This document shows, piece after piece, positions 49,451-62,049 of a stretch of 64,000 nucleotides of DNA (position 1 is its first letter; every line of letters starts with the position of its first letter). This stretch comes from Lumnitzera littorea (taxonomy: Eukaryota; Streptophyta; Magnoliopsida; Myrtales; Combretaceae): contig JAMXBB010000010.1 in the NCBI GenBank assembly GCA_024138015.1, positions 77,249,541 to 77,313,540 on the forward strand. The letters run 5' to 3'. Below the pieces are notes generated by a model. That model searched no databases. It had not been told where the DNA came from and was given only the letters and a program-made list of their open reading frames with translations. Both the position numbers and the translations under genes were made by a program.

Positions 49451-51500
49451 AATGCTGTGTTATAACTATCTTAAGGTTAGTACCCTTTTGAAGAACTTTG
49501 GTGAGGATTAAACTATAAGATCAGCAGAGTTTTAGACAGTTTTTGTTAATAACTCTTAGATATATAGGTTAATCATGTAATATTTTACTTATCAGACTAC
49601 TATCTTGTGTAAATATCTCCTAAGATCATGAGACAATATATATATATATATATATATATGAATATGTCTTAAGGTTTTGTATGTAATTTTTATTAATAAT
49701 CTTATACAAACAATTTACTTTAAAGTGGATAATTATAGGCACCTTGTGTGAATCATATCTACAATAGCAACTGAGACGTTAGTTATTATCTTAGACTGAT
49801 TTATATGGTAAAACTATTACGACTCTACCGCTTTAAAACGTAACAATCAATACTATAGATTTTAGTAAAGGATGTTATAAAGTGACTTCAATTCTATGTA
49901 TCATATTGACATTGAGACATTTGTACCTAGAGGGTCATTCCTATATAGAGAAGATTCGTACATTTTTTCTCATTTATAAGAAGATATAAAGATACATATA
50001 ATACAATACCCATGCTTTTTCACTGTAGTAATTCATGTGCATATATGAAAGCTAATGTTTTAACTCTTAAGCTTAACACTATGTTTCAAAGGATAGAAAT
50101 TTATAGAGATCAAAGGAAAATATTAAGAAATGCAAAAAAGTTATGTGTTTAGTTAGGGTGGAAATGAGATGAAATAGTTTAACCATAGTGTTCCTTTTCT
50201 TTCTCTCCAAATTTAGAGAGAAATAAAAGGAAATGGATAGAAAGCACATGAAAATACAAAAATAGCCTTACAATGGGAAGGAAATAGAAAAGAAAAGAGT
50301 CCAATAAGGTTACTTTAGTATTAGGAACCGGATATGTCTAGGATTAACAATTAAGATAAACTTAGAGGTATAAATAGATTGCTTTCCTTAGAATTTATGT
50401 CTCTTGTACTCAGTTTGCTAGGAGAGTTAATGTACCAAATTCTCTCGAGATACAACTAAGTTTTGGTATATAAATAGTAAAAATTCATATATCAAACCAT
50501 GCTTGATGGAAATTCATACTTCAAGAAAATGCCAAAATACATAGCGATAATTACATCTTATCTTATCTAGTTCAAAGGAAATAATCCTCCATCAAGAGTT
50601 ATAATGATTTAATATTGAATCTAATTTGTTAAATTAAGTTTTAATTAGTTATAAATTAATCTAAACCCCCGATCATGAATTAATACAAATCTTTACAATT
50701 AAAACTTATGAAGTTTGATCAAAAGTTATAACTTTATCAAGGATCACGAACTTCAATTCTACTTACTCAAAGTTTAAGGGCAGTCAATTTACGTTTACTT
50801 GTTGAAGATTATTAGGTCGAGTTCACAGCCATAAACTTTGATTGTAGACCTTTAGTATTTATTTATTTTTAGTTCCTTATTAAAGATCATGATTAGGTTC
50901 ACTCCCATAATCCTAACCATGAACTTTACATTGCAAATCTCTTTTTTTATGCTTATGTGAAACATGATTACCAACTTAGTTAATCATTAAGAATTATAAA
51001 CACATAGTTTACACAATTTAAAACATATAATTGGGAATCTATTTCTACATGGTCTAAATATAAATACATCATTGATTATGCATAAATAATAGTAGATTTG
51101 AACTAATTCTTATTGTAAAATATTAAAGTTGCAACACACTGAGAAGTACCTTATTGCTTTGAATTTTTACACTATCAGTTACAATCTAAGAATTTACACA
51201 CATAATTATTTCACATTCAATAAGTAGATTTCGTGACAATGTGATAATGGCCATGCGTTCATCTCGATTTTATTGAGAATTTACAAAAGTAAACTTCTTA
51301 AAATTTTGCTAGGAACGACACCACTCTTGTGTTTAATTAGGTGGATCTATCAAATTTATTGATTTAGATTCAAAATCTATTTATTAATAGATATTTATTA
51401 TATTATATATTATCTTCTTTTGACTAATAGTACCTACTGTACACTCAATTAGCAATGACTTATTTCTATCCTTTGAATAAGGAAACTAATGATACGTTAG
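49451..51500. other. unassigned sequence, AT microsatellite
   Basis: AT run at 49638-49660. The segment 50470-51500 should contain the 3' LTR of the minus-strand copia element that follows, but no second LTR was found to confirm it. No gene seen. Confidence 0.4.
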
Positions 51501-53800
51501 AACAAAGTATGGTTACCATTAATACTAACTATAACAGTTTGAGACTCATCTTAGCAAAAGTACTTTTTGTCAGATCTCTTGACAATCTTTTGGTCAAATA
51601 ATTTGCTAAGTTATTACTAGTCTCGATATAAATGATGGTTATAATTCCATCTCTTATTAATTCTTTAATATACTTATATCTTAGTCCCATGTCTAGATTT
51701 TCCATTATAAATTTTACTATAGGCTCAAGATATTGCTTCACCATCATAAAGTATTGAAATGGCTTAAACAAGTTTTTGCTAAATTTCTATTTTCATCAAT
51801 AAATTTCTCGGCTATTCTACTTCTTTACTAGTTGCATCAAGTGCTATAAAGCCAGCCTCAAATGTAGAACCCATTATACATGTTTATTTCTTAGATGTCC
51901 AATTTATGGTGTCACCACCTATGGTAAATATCCATCCAATAGTTGAACTTCCATCACTAGTACTTGTTATCCAACTTGTATTTAAATATCATTCTAACAT
52001 AGTGGGAAGGTCACCTAAAACATTCTGAATTTTCACTTTCTTTTTTAAGTATCCAAGTACTTTAGATATTACTTTTCTAATGCTTACTATTGGGATTATT
52101 AGTGTATTTTGACAATTTGCACACAATATATACAAAATCATGTCTAGTGTAATGAGAAACATTAATCAAACTCCTTATGGCACTAGCATATTCTAATTTT
52201 ACTATTTTTCTTCCTAATTTTTTTTCAACTTAATATGAGGGGTATAAAGTGTAGTATATTCATCCTTTATTAAGTATTCCAACTTTTCAAAAATCCTTCC
52301 TATATGATGTGATTGACTTAATGTAATATCGTCACTATGCTTCAAAACTTTAATCCCTAATGTTGGATCTAGTTCATTTAAATCTTTTCTTTTAAACTTT
52401 AAGGTAAGATATTTCTTAATTTATTGATGCCAATCATATTTTATTCCAAATATCAATAAATGGTCAACATACAAACAAATTATAATGCTATATTCACTAG
52501 TGAATTTTGAGTAAATACATTTATTTGCACTATTACGTTTAAAGCTGTTTGTAAAGATTACAACATTCAATTTCTCATATCATTATTTTGGGGCTTGCTT
52601 GAGTCCATACAAAGATTTAATTAATTTGCAAACTTTCTTATCATTTCCTAGTGGTATAAAACCTTATGGTTGTTACTTGTTCATCTAGTTGTTACTAATT
52701 TGTTAAGGTCACAATTCAAGAAGGCCATTTTATCATAAGTTTATGCATATGAAGTTTGAAAATGGATGCAAGGGAAATTAATATCTTAATGAAATTAATT
52801 CTTATAATGAGAGCATAGGTATCAAATAGTCTATTCTCTCTCATTGCTTGATTTGTTTGGTTACTATCCATGCCTTAAAAGTTTGTAAAGAACCCTCTAA
52901 ATTCTATTTTTGTCTAAAAACCCACTTACATCCATTTGCCTTAAATTATTAAGGTAAATCAACTAGAATCCAAGTATTATAACAAAGATTCTATCTCATC
53001 ATTTATTATCTCTTTTCCAAACGCTACATCTCTAGAAACCATAACTTCATTATAGGTTTTAGAATCACTATCTACAGTAAGAATTAAGAGGATTTTACTT
53101 ATTACTAAATCTCTATTTTCTTCCACCAAGAAGTTAAGGGCTTATGGTCAATGAATCCGGGTTCTAGATTCTTACTTTTCCTTACTCCTTTACTTCTTAT
53201 AAGTTTTATGGTAGATTCTACACTTGCATTTCCACTAGAATCCCTTTGTTTAGTTTCTTATCATGAGGTAGGACATGTTTCCTTTTTATGTAGATCACTA
53301 TAGAATTTCTTTTCTAAAAGTTCTATGTCTCTAGTTTCAATAATGATATTAAATTACGAATGCAATATTGTATATTCTTTAAAGTTTTGAATATAACCAA
53401 CAAAAACTCCTTTTAAAACTCTAGCATTGTTTTATGATCAAAGGCTATATAGTAGGCTATGTACCCCCATATTTTGAAATATTGCGAATTTGGTTTTCTC
53501 CCTTTCCATTTGTCATATAGAGCAAAACTTAAAGATCTTGATAAGATTCTATTTAAAATATAAGATGAAGTTAATAAAACTTCTTCCCATAAGTTAAATG
53601 GCAACTTACTATTTAAAATTAATGCATTAGTTATATCCATAAGGTTTCAATTTTTATATTTTGTTAACCCATTTTGTTGTAGTATATATGAAGTAATAGA
53701 TTAACATACTGTATTGCACTCTAAATTCAAGAGCCAATGCTATCATTCTATTAGTTGCCTAGTTTAGGACATGACAACTATTGCTTACTTTAATCATAAA
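51500..53800 (-). pseudogene. copia pol 3' half (integrase end, RT, RNase H), minus strand
   Basis: Going down the minus strand: integrase at 53780-53400 with SYILQQNG (usual TPQQNG), NLMDITNALILNSKLPFNLW, SSYILNRI and KWKGRKPNSQYFKIWGY. RT at about 53060-52100 includes CLYVDHLLIFG, where the catalytic YVDD is YVDH (H codon at 52460-52462), and TLGIKVLKHSDDITLSQSHH. RNase H at 51960-51500 includes MGSTFEAGFIALDATSKEVE and YIKELIRDGIITIIYIETSN, then NLANYLTKRLSRDL. Stops and shifts throughout. This half continues the element whose 5' half lies at 58560-60060. Confidence 0.88.
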
Positions 53801-53989
53801 GTTTCTTACTTAACACATAACCTATTAGATGTTCTATAAGAATAAAACATAAATACAAATATTTATAAAAATATTATGAGGCATTTTTTTCCCCTCATAT
53901 GAACCATCAGGATCATAGAGAATCAAATCCCCCATCAAACAGTAAAATAGGTAGTAAAAACAATTCTAAAGTTAGCTTACTTCATAATA

Positions 53990-54790
53990 ACCTACATTCA
54001 CATACTAGCATAGGTTCTCCCATTGGATTTGTAATAAATCTCATGCACTTAGCATCTTAACTCATCTAAGGCTTTAGGTTCAACAACCTGTAGAAGACTA
54101 TAGGGGGAATGAGACAAAGAACCATAAGCTTAGCAAATGATAGGAGACAAAAAGCATATACAAGCTGAGTAAATCAATAAGGTTGTTCAATCACCTTATT
54201 TCATGTAATACAGCAAAACAAATCTCATTCGCATGATATTATCTAGTATGTTGCGAGGTTAAAGAAATTATGCCCACTCTAACCCAAGTTAGGGAATTTA
54301 CACATAAAGGTTACAATACCATCATAAATGCCACAATGCCTTTACGGCTAAACTTAAGCTTGCACAATGAGGACATTTCTCCTCTCTTAACTACTTTTGG
54401 ACCAACACCTCAACCTTTTGTCTTGTTACTTAGTTTGACTAGTGGTAAAGAAATACCAAAACACTGCACCTCTTTAAAAGGGTTGGAATTTTGCTGGAGA
54501 ATCCTAATTGTCCCTTAATGGGTTATAATATATGTCATTTCAAATTTAAAATTCAAGTTTGTATTAGTCTAATTCATAAGTGATTACCAAGTTGCAAATA
54601 CGTCAAATAAAAGTCAATTACGCAGCAACATAATAAAACATATAGTTCAACTACTAACCAGTACTTTAGTATCTAAGCACAAGCATAACATACGCATAAT
54701 CAACTATTTACAACCATAAGCAAGCATTTACTCAAGTCTACAGAATTCCCACTTGTCATCAGTTATGGTCTCTTGAAGAATCATCTCCAA
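53990..54790 (-). repeat. dispersed repeat R2, partial minus copy
   Basis: Resembles 62050-62700 in the same orientation. TGTTACTTAGTTTGACTAG (54420) corresponds to TGTCACTTAGTTTAGCTAAG (62277), and GGAGAATCCTAATTGTCCC then TTAATGGGTT (54496-54525) corresponds to the AGAGAATTCTAATGATCCCC block at 62359. Open frames here are conserved only as repeat, with no domain. Confidence 0.45.
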
Positions 54791-56836
54791 AACTTGAATT
54801 CCTTATTATTATTGTCATAGTGAAAACATTATTTTAGTTTTTGTAGGAATTTTAAAAACACCATAGCATATTAGTATTTGTGTAACTTTATTTAAACCTA
54901 TGAATTAACATTGTCGTAGTTTATTGTTATAATAATTAAGTAGAATAAAATTATTTACATTTTTTTGTTCATTAAATTCCGTGATTGTCAATGATTAAGA
55001 GGATATATCGTATGCCTTTATAATTGTGAAAAGAGGATATTTTATATATGTATGCATGTATATAACTTGCCTCTTCTAGAGAAATGTTGTAGAGATCCTA
55101 TGAATTATATGGATATACCACATAAGGAATTATAGTTAAACATTTATAAATTGATACTTTATAAATTAATAACCTCTCTAAAATAATTTTTTTTCGATCT
55201 CAACTTGGTTCAATTTACAAAATTAGTAATTTTGATAAATTAATGAGATAATAATTTTTAGGATGATTTTTATATAAATTTATAGTTCCGTCAATATCAT
55301 AAATTAATAATCTCTAAATTTGTAAACATAACTATGATAGTCTAATAAAATATGAATCTATTATTGTTCAGTTTTTTCTTGAAATTTAAATTTAGGTGGA
55401 TTTTATCTTTAACTTTTCTCATTATATTTAAAAGTTTTAATGCCATGTTCTCAAACTATAACAAAAAAATTCTAGAGTCATGGTTAATTTCTAGACACCT
55501 TTTAGATGAGAAGCTATTGTTAGGTATGATTTCAAGAATTTTTTCTATGTTATTTATATAGTAATTCCCTTCATCGTCATATGTTCAATAGATGCAAGTA
55601 ACTTGTGTTGAACTTTATTTAATTAGTTAATGCAATGAATATTATTTAAATATTAAAAACAATGAATACCATTTATGTACTTATATATATATATATGTAC
55701 AATGAATTTTCTTTTTAAATTAATTCATGAAATATGATATATATATATATATTAGTGATATACAATGATTTTTTGTCTAATTAAATTAAATCTTTTAGGT
55801 ACAATGAATACCATTTATATACAATGAATTTATAACGATTAATTAATACATCTCTAAATTAATAAAATTTCATGACCCCAACATTATTAATTTATAGATA
55901 TTTTATGGTATATAAATAATTTCCTAATAAAATTTTATGCTACATTATATCATAAGACTATCTATTCATCTATAATCCTATACCGATATATGTACATATA
56001 TATTATTTAATCCTAAACATACTATGTATTATAAAGTAATTTTTGAGGTGTGTCGTATGTTTTGGCATAATCGATCAAAATATTACTTATGATATTTTTC
56101 AGAAACCTTATGTTGTTCGAGTTAATATATACTTAATCAATATAAGTCATATCAACTCCGTTAAATTCATAAAAAAATTACATAAATATATAAGAAAACA
56201 AAGGATTTATACTCAAATTTCACGATAATCTCATTTAGACATGGATTTAACATAACTTATCAGGATTTGCAACCCACACATACCTACGATATCAATAACC
56301 TCTTATGTTACAATTTTAGGCTAGTTCTATGAAGATTATTACTCAAGTCGAATTACATAATTCAATTCTAAGAACTGTCATATTTAAAAGATTTCTTCGC
56401 TCATATTTACTAAATTACATTTTCTTCTCTAAGTTACTACAAACATCCAAGTCTTAGAAACATCTTTCATGACAATATATTCTTATTACACAAAATCGGT
56501 AAAGACGAGGGATTCGAGAAAATGACCGTCAAACTACCCTTTTCACAATCTACATTATACATCGTCTTAATAATACGGCACTAGTATCAAGTACAAAAAA
56601 TTTCTTCATACCCTTCCAAAAAAACACTTCAACCGTACTAACATAATAATTGGTATTTTTTTAGAGATACGTTACCTCATTTACATATATCAAAATTTTA
56701 TGAATATTTATATGAGAAATATGTACATTTTTACCCTTAGACCTTCTTGAGCTAAGCTTGTTTTAAGCTGGGTTAAGCTAAATCTCGATTATTAAACAAG
56801 TTTACCTCGCACTTAAAATAAAACTTATTTATTTGA

Positions 56837-57037
56837 ATAAATCAAGCTCAAACTCTAGTTTACACTTGTTTAGGTTCTTGAGCAAATTTACGAGCTTTAT
56901 ATGTATTATTACTAATAATACATATAAAGCTCGTAAATTTGCTCAAGAACCTAAACAAGNATAAATCAAGCTCAAACTCTAGTTTACACTTGTTTAGGTT
57001 CTTGAGCAAATTTACGAGCTTTATATGTATTATTACA
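56837..57037. repeat. perfect 47-bp inverted repeat abutting the undetermined base, then a direct copy
   Basis: 56865-56911 is the exact reverse complement of 56913-56959, with one base between. Position 56960 is n. Immediately after it, the sequence starting at 56837 (ATAAATCAAGCTC...) is repeated from 56961 almost unchanged through the same arm. Perfect identity of all three copies in otherwise decayed DNA, plus the n, points to an assembly or sequencing fold-back more than to biology. Confidence 0.9.
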
Positions 57038-57636
57038 AATAATATATATTATATATTATATACTATATATTATTAAAATTCAAAAGCTAATATCTATATA
57101 ATATATATAAAAATATAATATATTATAGGATAATATATGATAGATAATTTAATCCTTATTTACTATTCGTGAATCTACTTATTTATCTATTTCTTCCTTT
57201 TAAATACTTAGAGTCATGAGTAGGTTTAAAATCGGTTCACTTTAATATCAATTTGGTTTGACTTCAATAAGTAAACGAGCTGAACTTAAATTCAAGACAA
57301 AACTTTTTTATCTAAATAAGTGAAGTTTAAGCCTTAATTGCTGACTCGATAAAAAGTTCAGCTTAAACTTAAATTTAATAATTTTTAAATAAGTTGAATC
57401 TGAATTTTTGAAAGTTGGATTCGGTTCAACTTATCTGGACTTGGCTCAATTTATCTCATTTACGGCTTTATTATTCTGGCATGGTTGCTGCGGTAGTATG
57501 CTGTTATTTGACGATGGCCTTCACGATGGACCGCCAGAGTGAAGAGTAGATGGTAGAAAACATAGCGGTTCGAGGGTCATCTGTCTTTTTCTTTTTGATT
57601 CTTGATACTCCCAAGTCTTTTTTTAAATAGAAAAAC

Positions 57637-57843
57637 CTAGTCACGGATTAAGATAATGTAATATATATTCATAGATAACTTTCCTTTACGCAACCTAAAA
57701 TCCATGGAGCTAATTTCGCCATTTGCAAATGTCTTGCCCTTTAATATACTAGTTAATGACGGTGGAAATTGCTTTGAAACCAAGCAAAAATGGCGGCTAA
57801 GGAAGTTACTTCCTAACAAAGTAGTGCACCGCGGCGGTACCAT
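57637..57843 (-). pseudogene. possible gene fragment with organelle-targeting-like N terminus
   Basis: From an ATG at 57843 down, a frame of about 68 codons starts MVPPRCTTLLGSNFLSRHFC and continues SKQFPPSLTSILKG. It is Arg/Ser/Leu-rich, with no acidic residue in the first 40 or so, like a mitochondrial presequence. Local GC content is higher than around it, and the frame runs into AT-rich sequence as an exon into an intron would. I do not recognise the product and found no downstream exon. It may be a captured exon or chance. Confidence 0.25.
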
Positions 57844-58559
57844 CTTAAGGAAAGAAAAATAATAATAAAATATACAATACATGCCCGTTCAATTCGTTTG
57901 CAAACCTTGTGTGTTATTATCCTGTGGTTAGTTATCCAATAAAGCTATAAGAGGTGGTAGAGAACCCTTGTGCAATAAGGATCTAAGTTAAGGGTAGACT
58001 CTTAGGATAATTATGCTATTCGATTTTGTCTAATTCTTCGAGTGCAATTTTATCAAGATTTTATTAAAGTATTTGTAATATCACATTTTTCACCCTACTT
58101 TTGTCATAATCCAAATGTTACTAGATTAAATAGTAGGGTATTACCAAGTAAATAGGATTTTCCAACTTAATATTACATTTATACTCGGGTAATTTTAAAG
58201 AGCTTACATATTTGATGTTTTTAGTAAAACTTCAATTGATATACTTAAATTTTGATAAGTTTTGTCTTATGATCACATACTTTTTATTACCCTATTATAG
58301 ACTAGTGTTTAAATATCTTAAGATATGTAATTCTCCTTTTTACTGTTAGATTTTTAATGAAATTAGTATATTGTAGTTTCCCCTTATATGCTTTGTAACC
58401 CGGTCTATAAAAGAATATTTCTTTTTACAAGGAATATAAACTATTCAAAAATTAATATGTTAGAATTGTAAGGCATTACATACTATTTCATTTTTTTTTC
58501 ACAAAATTGGTGAGATTTATTGGAGAAATACTCACCTATGCTATCATTATGTATCTTGT

Positions 58560-60060
58560 AAATTTTCTACTTTAGACTTGTATCGCTTAAAAAATGCAAA
58601 TGCTACATACTTATATCGTATTAAATATATATAAGTATGACATGAAAAATCATCAAATGTTATAAAATATCTTTCCACCTCTTGTTAGATTTCCATTCAA
58701 TTCACAAATGTCAGTATGGATAAGATCTTAGTAACTTGGTATTTCTTTCTACATTAAAAGATGGTTTCTTTGTGATTTTGGCTTTAATGCATACTTCAGA
58801 TTTATTCAAAGTATCAAAATTGTTAACTTTAACTTATCCATTCTTATTCATAAACTTAATAGTACTAGAATTGATAAATTTTAGTATAACATGCCATATA
58901 TCACAAGAATTAACAATATAAAAGGAAACATTTATCTTATTCATATTAATATTGAGTTTGAACATACAATCAATAGCATATCCCATTCCTATGTATAAAT
59001 GCCCTTTCATGAGTACCAACTTGTTAGACTCATATTACAGCTCCAAATCCTTTCTCATATAATTATCTTATAGAAACATGATTCTTCTTTATATTTGGAA
59101 CACACAATATGTTTAGTAGTCTCAATTTCTTTTTGGACACAAAGTGAAGATCAACACCGTCGATGTTGTTCAGACTAGCTGAATAGCCATTTACTAGTAA
59201 AACTTCAATGTCTTTAACTTGAAATTCTAGAATTGGTGCTTATTATGGCACACATAAATAGTTGCTCCAAAATCAAGCCACCAATCATCGCATTTGACTG
59301 TTGTAGCCATATTCAACTTAGTGATCATAGTAACATGAAGATTCTTGAATCCATCGATAACCATTGCCAGAAATTCTTAATCTTTCATTGAATTCGTAGA
59401 ATTTTAGTTAATTCATTCTTAACCTTCTTTTGTGATCAACATTCCTTAGTAAAGTGTCTCTTTTCATTACAAATGTAGCACCTTTAAATTCTCCTTTTGA
59501 CATCAAATTATTTGGCTTTTCTTTTCTTGTAAGGTTTCTTACATTTTCCATCTTTTACACAATTCATATTAGATTTATGTAGTAGATTTACTGTGTTATG
59601 CTTTTGAGATTCCTCCTCTATGCATATATATCCAAGAATCTTTTCAATGTCGAAATCCTTAGCCATGTAAATGATCTTCTTCCTATGGTCATTCTAAACT
59701 ATGAGGTAATTTTTCAATGTTGAAATCTTCAGCTATGTGAAGGATCTTATTCCTGTAATCATTCCAACTAGGAGGCAATTTATGAATAAACTTGGAATAA
59801 TCACATGCAAGTTATGTAGACGATTGATAAGAACTTGTAGTTTATGAACTTAATCTGGTATAGATATTATCAAGCATTTTAAACTTAAAATATTTCAACA
59901 TTAGGAACTTATTCGTATCATGTTTTTTAGTGTTGTACTTTTCTTCTTTTTCCTTCCATATTTCTATCACAAACTTGATTGCTATGTAAAGATCATAAAG
60001 ATTATCTATTATGCCCTAAAATAGCAAAGTTGTAATAGTTTCGCTATATAAATAATCCTA
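58560..60060 (-). pseudogene. copia gag, protease and integrase start, minus strand
   Basis: Minus strand, descending: gag with NLYDLYIAIKFVIEIWKEKE, KYNTKKHDTNKFLM and KFIHKLPPSWNDYRNKI (60030-59740); an intact CCHC zinc knuckle CYICNEKRHFTKEC (59480-59439); protease region WWLDFGATIYVCH, where the usual D(S/T)G triad is DFG (59274-59260); GAG-pre-integrase relics (59150-58790); and the integrase entry YFITFDDFSCHTYIYLIRYK then AFAFFKRYKSKVEN (58700-58565). The gag wording fits the common copia UBN2 type. This is the 5' half of the element interrupted at 58560. Confidence 0.87.
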
Positions 60061-60429
60061 AAATAAAAGCTGACCTCGTAGCCATTACTATAAGTTTGGT
60101 TTATATAAGACATTCACGACTAATTCGTTTTAAAATAAACAGTTCACAAAATAATATTGTTATTCACTTATAGAAGTCCAAAAAACACATATTAAGATTC
60201 AAATAAGTTAAGTGGTATCTACACGATTCATTAACCTAATTTACTTAAGAATTACATAATTTGATACTAAAAGATTAATAGATAAGGGTTAAAGCTTCAA
60301 AAGTGCTATTGTTTATTAGTTTTATATCATTATTCCCTTTGATCCAATAGTCACTAGCTTTAGAGTGGTTGACAGCATCTATAGTGATGTGAGCAACCAA
60401 CTACTTAATAAGTTAAAAGGAGACATAAG
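60061..60429 (-). other. copia leader and N-terminal gag region
   Basis: Probably the start of gag and the untranslated leader of the minus-strand copia element; no motif is firm. The R1 repeat that follows has the right position and orientation to be its 5' LTR, but no matching 3' LTR was found. Confidence 0.35.
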
Positions 60430-61260
60430 ACTATTTGATATGGATCGTGGCTAAGAACTGACAAGGTTAGCCGTCGGGGTAGGTTCGATCCTACTGAAGG
60501 AACGAAAATGGAATGGGTTTAGTGAGGGTTCTAGTGAATCCGTGAATCACCTAACTGGATATGACGTACTAACTAGATTTTATACGGCCTAAGACTTGCC
60601 GGATGTGATGCACCGATTCTAGTAATAAGATTGCTTGTCACAATCTTTTCTAAAGGGATTAATAAGAGTCGGTAAGAGAGAGCTTTCTAAGAGAAAAGAC
60701 TCAAAAAGGGAGAGGGGGGTTTATTAATGTTATGTCTCTATATTATTACAAATATTGCTATTTATAGTACGTCTTGAACTTTAGTGGCAAAACTGTAAAT
60801 AATATATAAAGCCTTAAACCATAAAAAATTAAGCCCATAAATAAAATAAAGACAAACATAAACAAAAATATAAAATAGTGCGTTTTACAAGGGGAAGTCA
60901 GCATACGGTCATTTGGCATTCCTTGAGTGTAGTCTTGCATTGCTTAGTTAAGATATTAGGGAGGTCGGCCCATAATTGTCGAGTTTTAAAGTTAGTCAGT
61001 GCTAATCTCTCCGAGCCTTGCCAAGTAAATCCAACTCTCGACAACGTAATCTTTGGGCATATCGGCAAACATGAAGCCGAGTAAGTAATTGGTCAGGCAT
61101 GGGTAAGGATCGATCCTTTTGCTTCTTGGCACTCTTTTTGCGAGAAATAGTGTCATTTAACTCGGTAAACAAAATGAGTTGGTAAGTAGATGAGCTCGAC
61201 TTTAGCAGTCGAGTTGGGTTAGTATGTTGAATCCTATCATTCCCTCTCCTTTAAAGAAGT
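60430..61260 (-). repeat. dispersed repeat R1, copy 3 (LTR-like, minus)
   Basis: Matches 13610-14850 over GATTAATAAGAGT(C/G)GGTA, CTTTCTAAG and GAAAAGACT (60659-60702), and continues with a TTGCTATTTATAGTA word giving a minus-strand TATA box (60756-60770) and GTAAATAATATATAAAG. It ends in a GC-richer part with TCGGCCCATAATTG and GAGCTCGAC words. No coding domain. Confidence 0.6.
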
Positions 61261-62049
61261 TTCAACCCGAAACTTAGTGATTGGCGGCTCTAAATCCTAC
61301 TGGGATCAAGTACTAACCTGCAAAAACTAGAGAGAGTAATATAGAGATAGCTCGAGTCTATGATCATTGCTAGCACCATCCTCAGCTCCTTCCACTTGTT
61401 ATGAGCTTGATCGACCAAACTCTTCTTTAAGGATCTTTCTTTCCATTCATCGTATATTTGATCAACTCTATCCAAGTAGCCCCAACAACTATCGATTAAG
61501 GAGATTAATACAATTTTTGGCTCAAACATCATGTGATGAACCCGTTATGCCTCGAAGTCGTAGAGTCGCAACAGTCCGCCATGTAAACCATTCTATGATA
61601 GTAACTGGCCTCACAATGTCTACCATAAACATGATCTACACAAGGCGTCGATAACTCTTTACTTTAAAGTAAACAGTCCAATTAACAATTTAGCTAAAGT
61701 TACAATAAGTATTAAGAACTTTAAGTCAATATATATAATTACATGTACATTCCATAGAATTCTTAGGAAATTCTACATCAAATGTAACAGTCAACTGGTT
61801 TACATATCAAATCTCAGTCTTTCAGTCTTAAACATATTAGTGAGACTATAGATACAACTTAACTATTAAGCAAATTGATCCTCATACCCCCAGTCTTCAA
61901 AAGAGAATTAACCTTCGGATAGTTGTAGGGGGGCATATTAATCAGAATACTCAGAAATCAAGACTTACAAAAGTATCTATACGGGTATGAGCAACTATAG
62001 TCTAGTAAGTTGAATTGGAGACTTATGAATGTATAAAAGCATAAATAAG
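61261..62049. other. unassigned sequence
   Basis: Short open frames on both strands at 61290-61654 overlap each other and show no family motif. They may be part of the flanking LTR retroelement; nothing can be supported. Confidence 0.35.

Larger units (their letters stand above)
53800..58560. repeat. about 4.75 kb of sequence inserted in copia integrase
   Basis: Integrase core homology stops near 58560 (minus strand) and resumes near 53780, with only the middle of the core missing, so the DNA between is best read as later insertion, perhaps more than one event. It includes an R2-like segment (about 53990-54790), AT-rich sequence with ATATAT runs (55683-55760), a hairpin next to the undetermined base (56865-57037), and a GC-richer possible gene fragment (57637-57843). 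Confidence 0.65.

Noticed and set aside
60478..60500. tRNA-like T arm (GTAGGTTCGATCCTAC)
   Set aside because: No anticodon arm, D arm or acceptor stem fits around it, and it lies in the R1 repeat.
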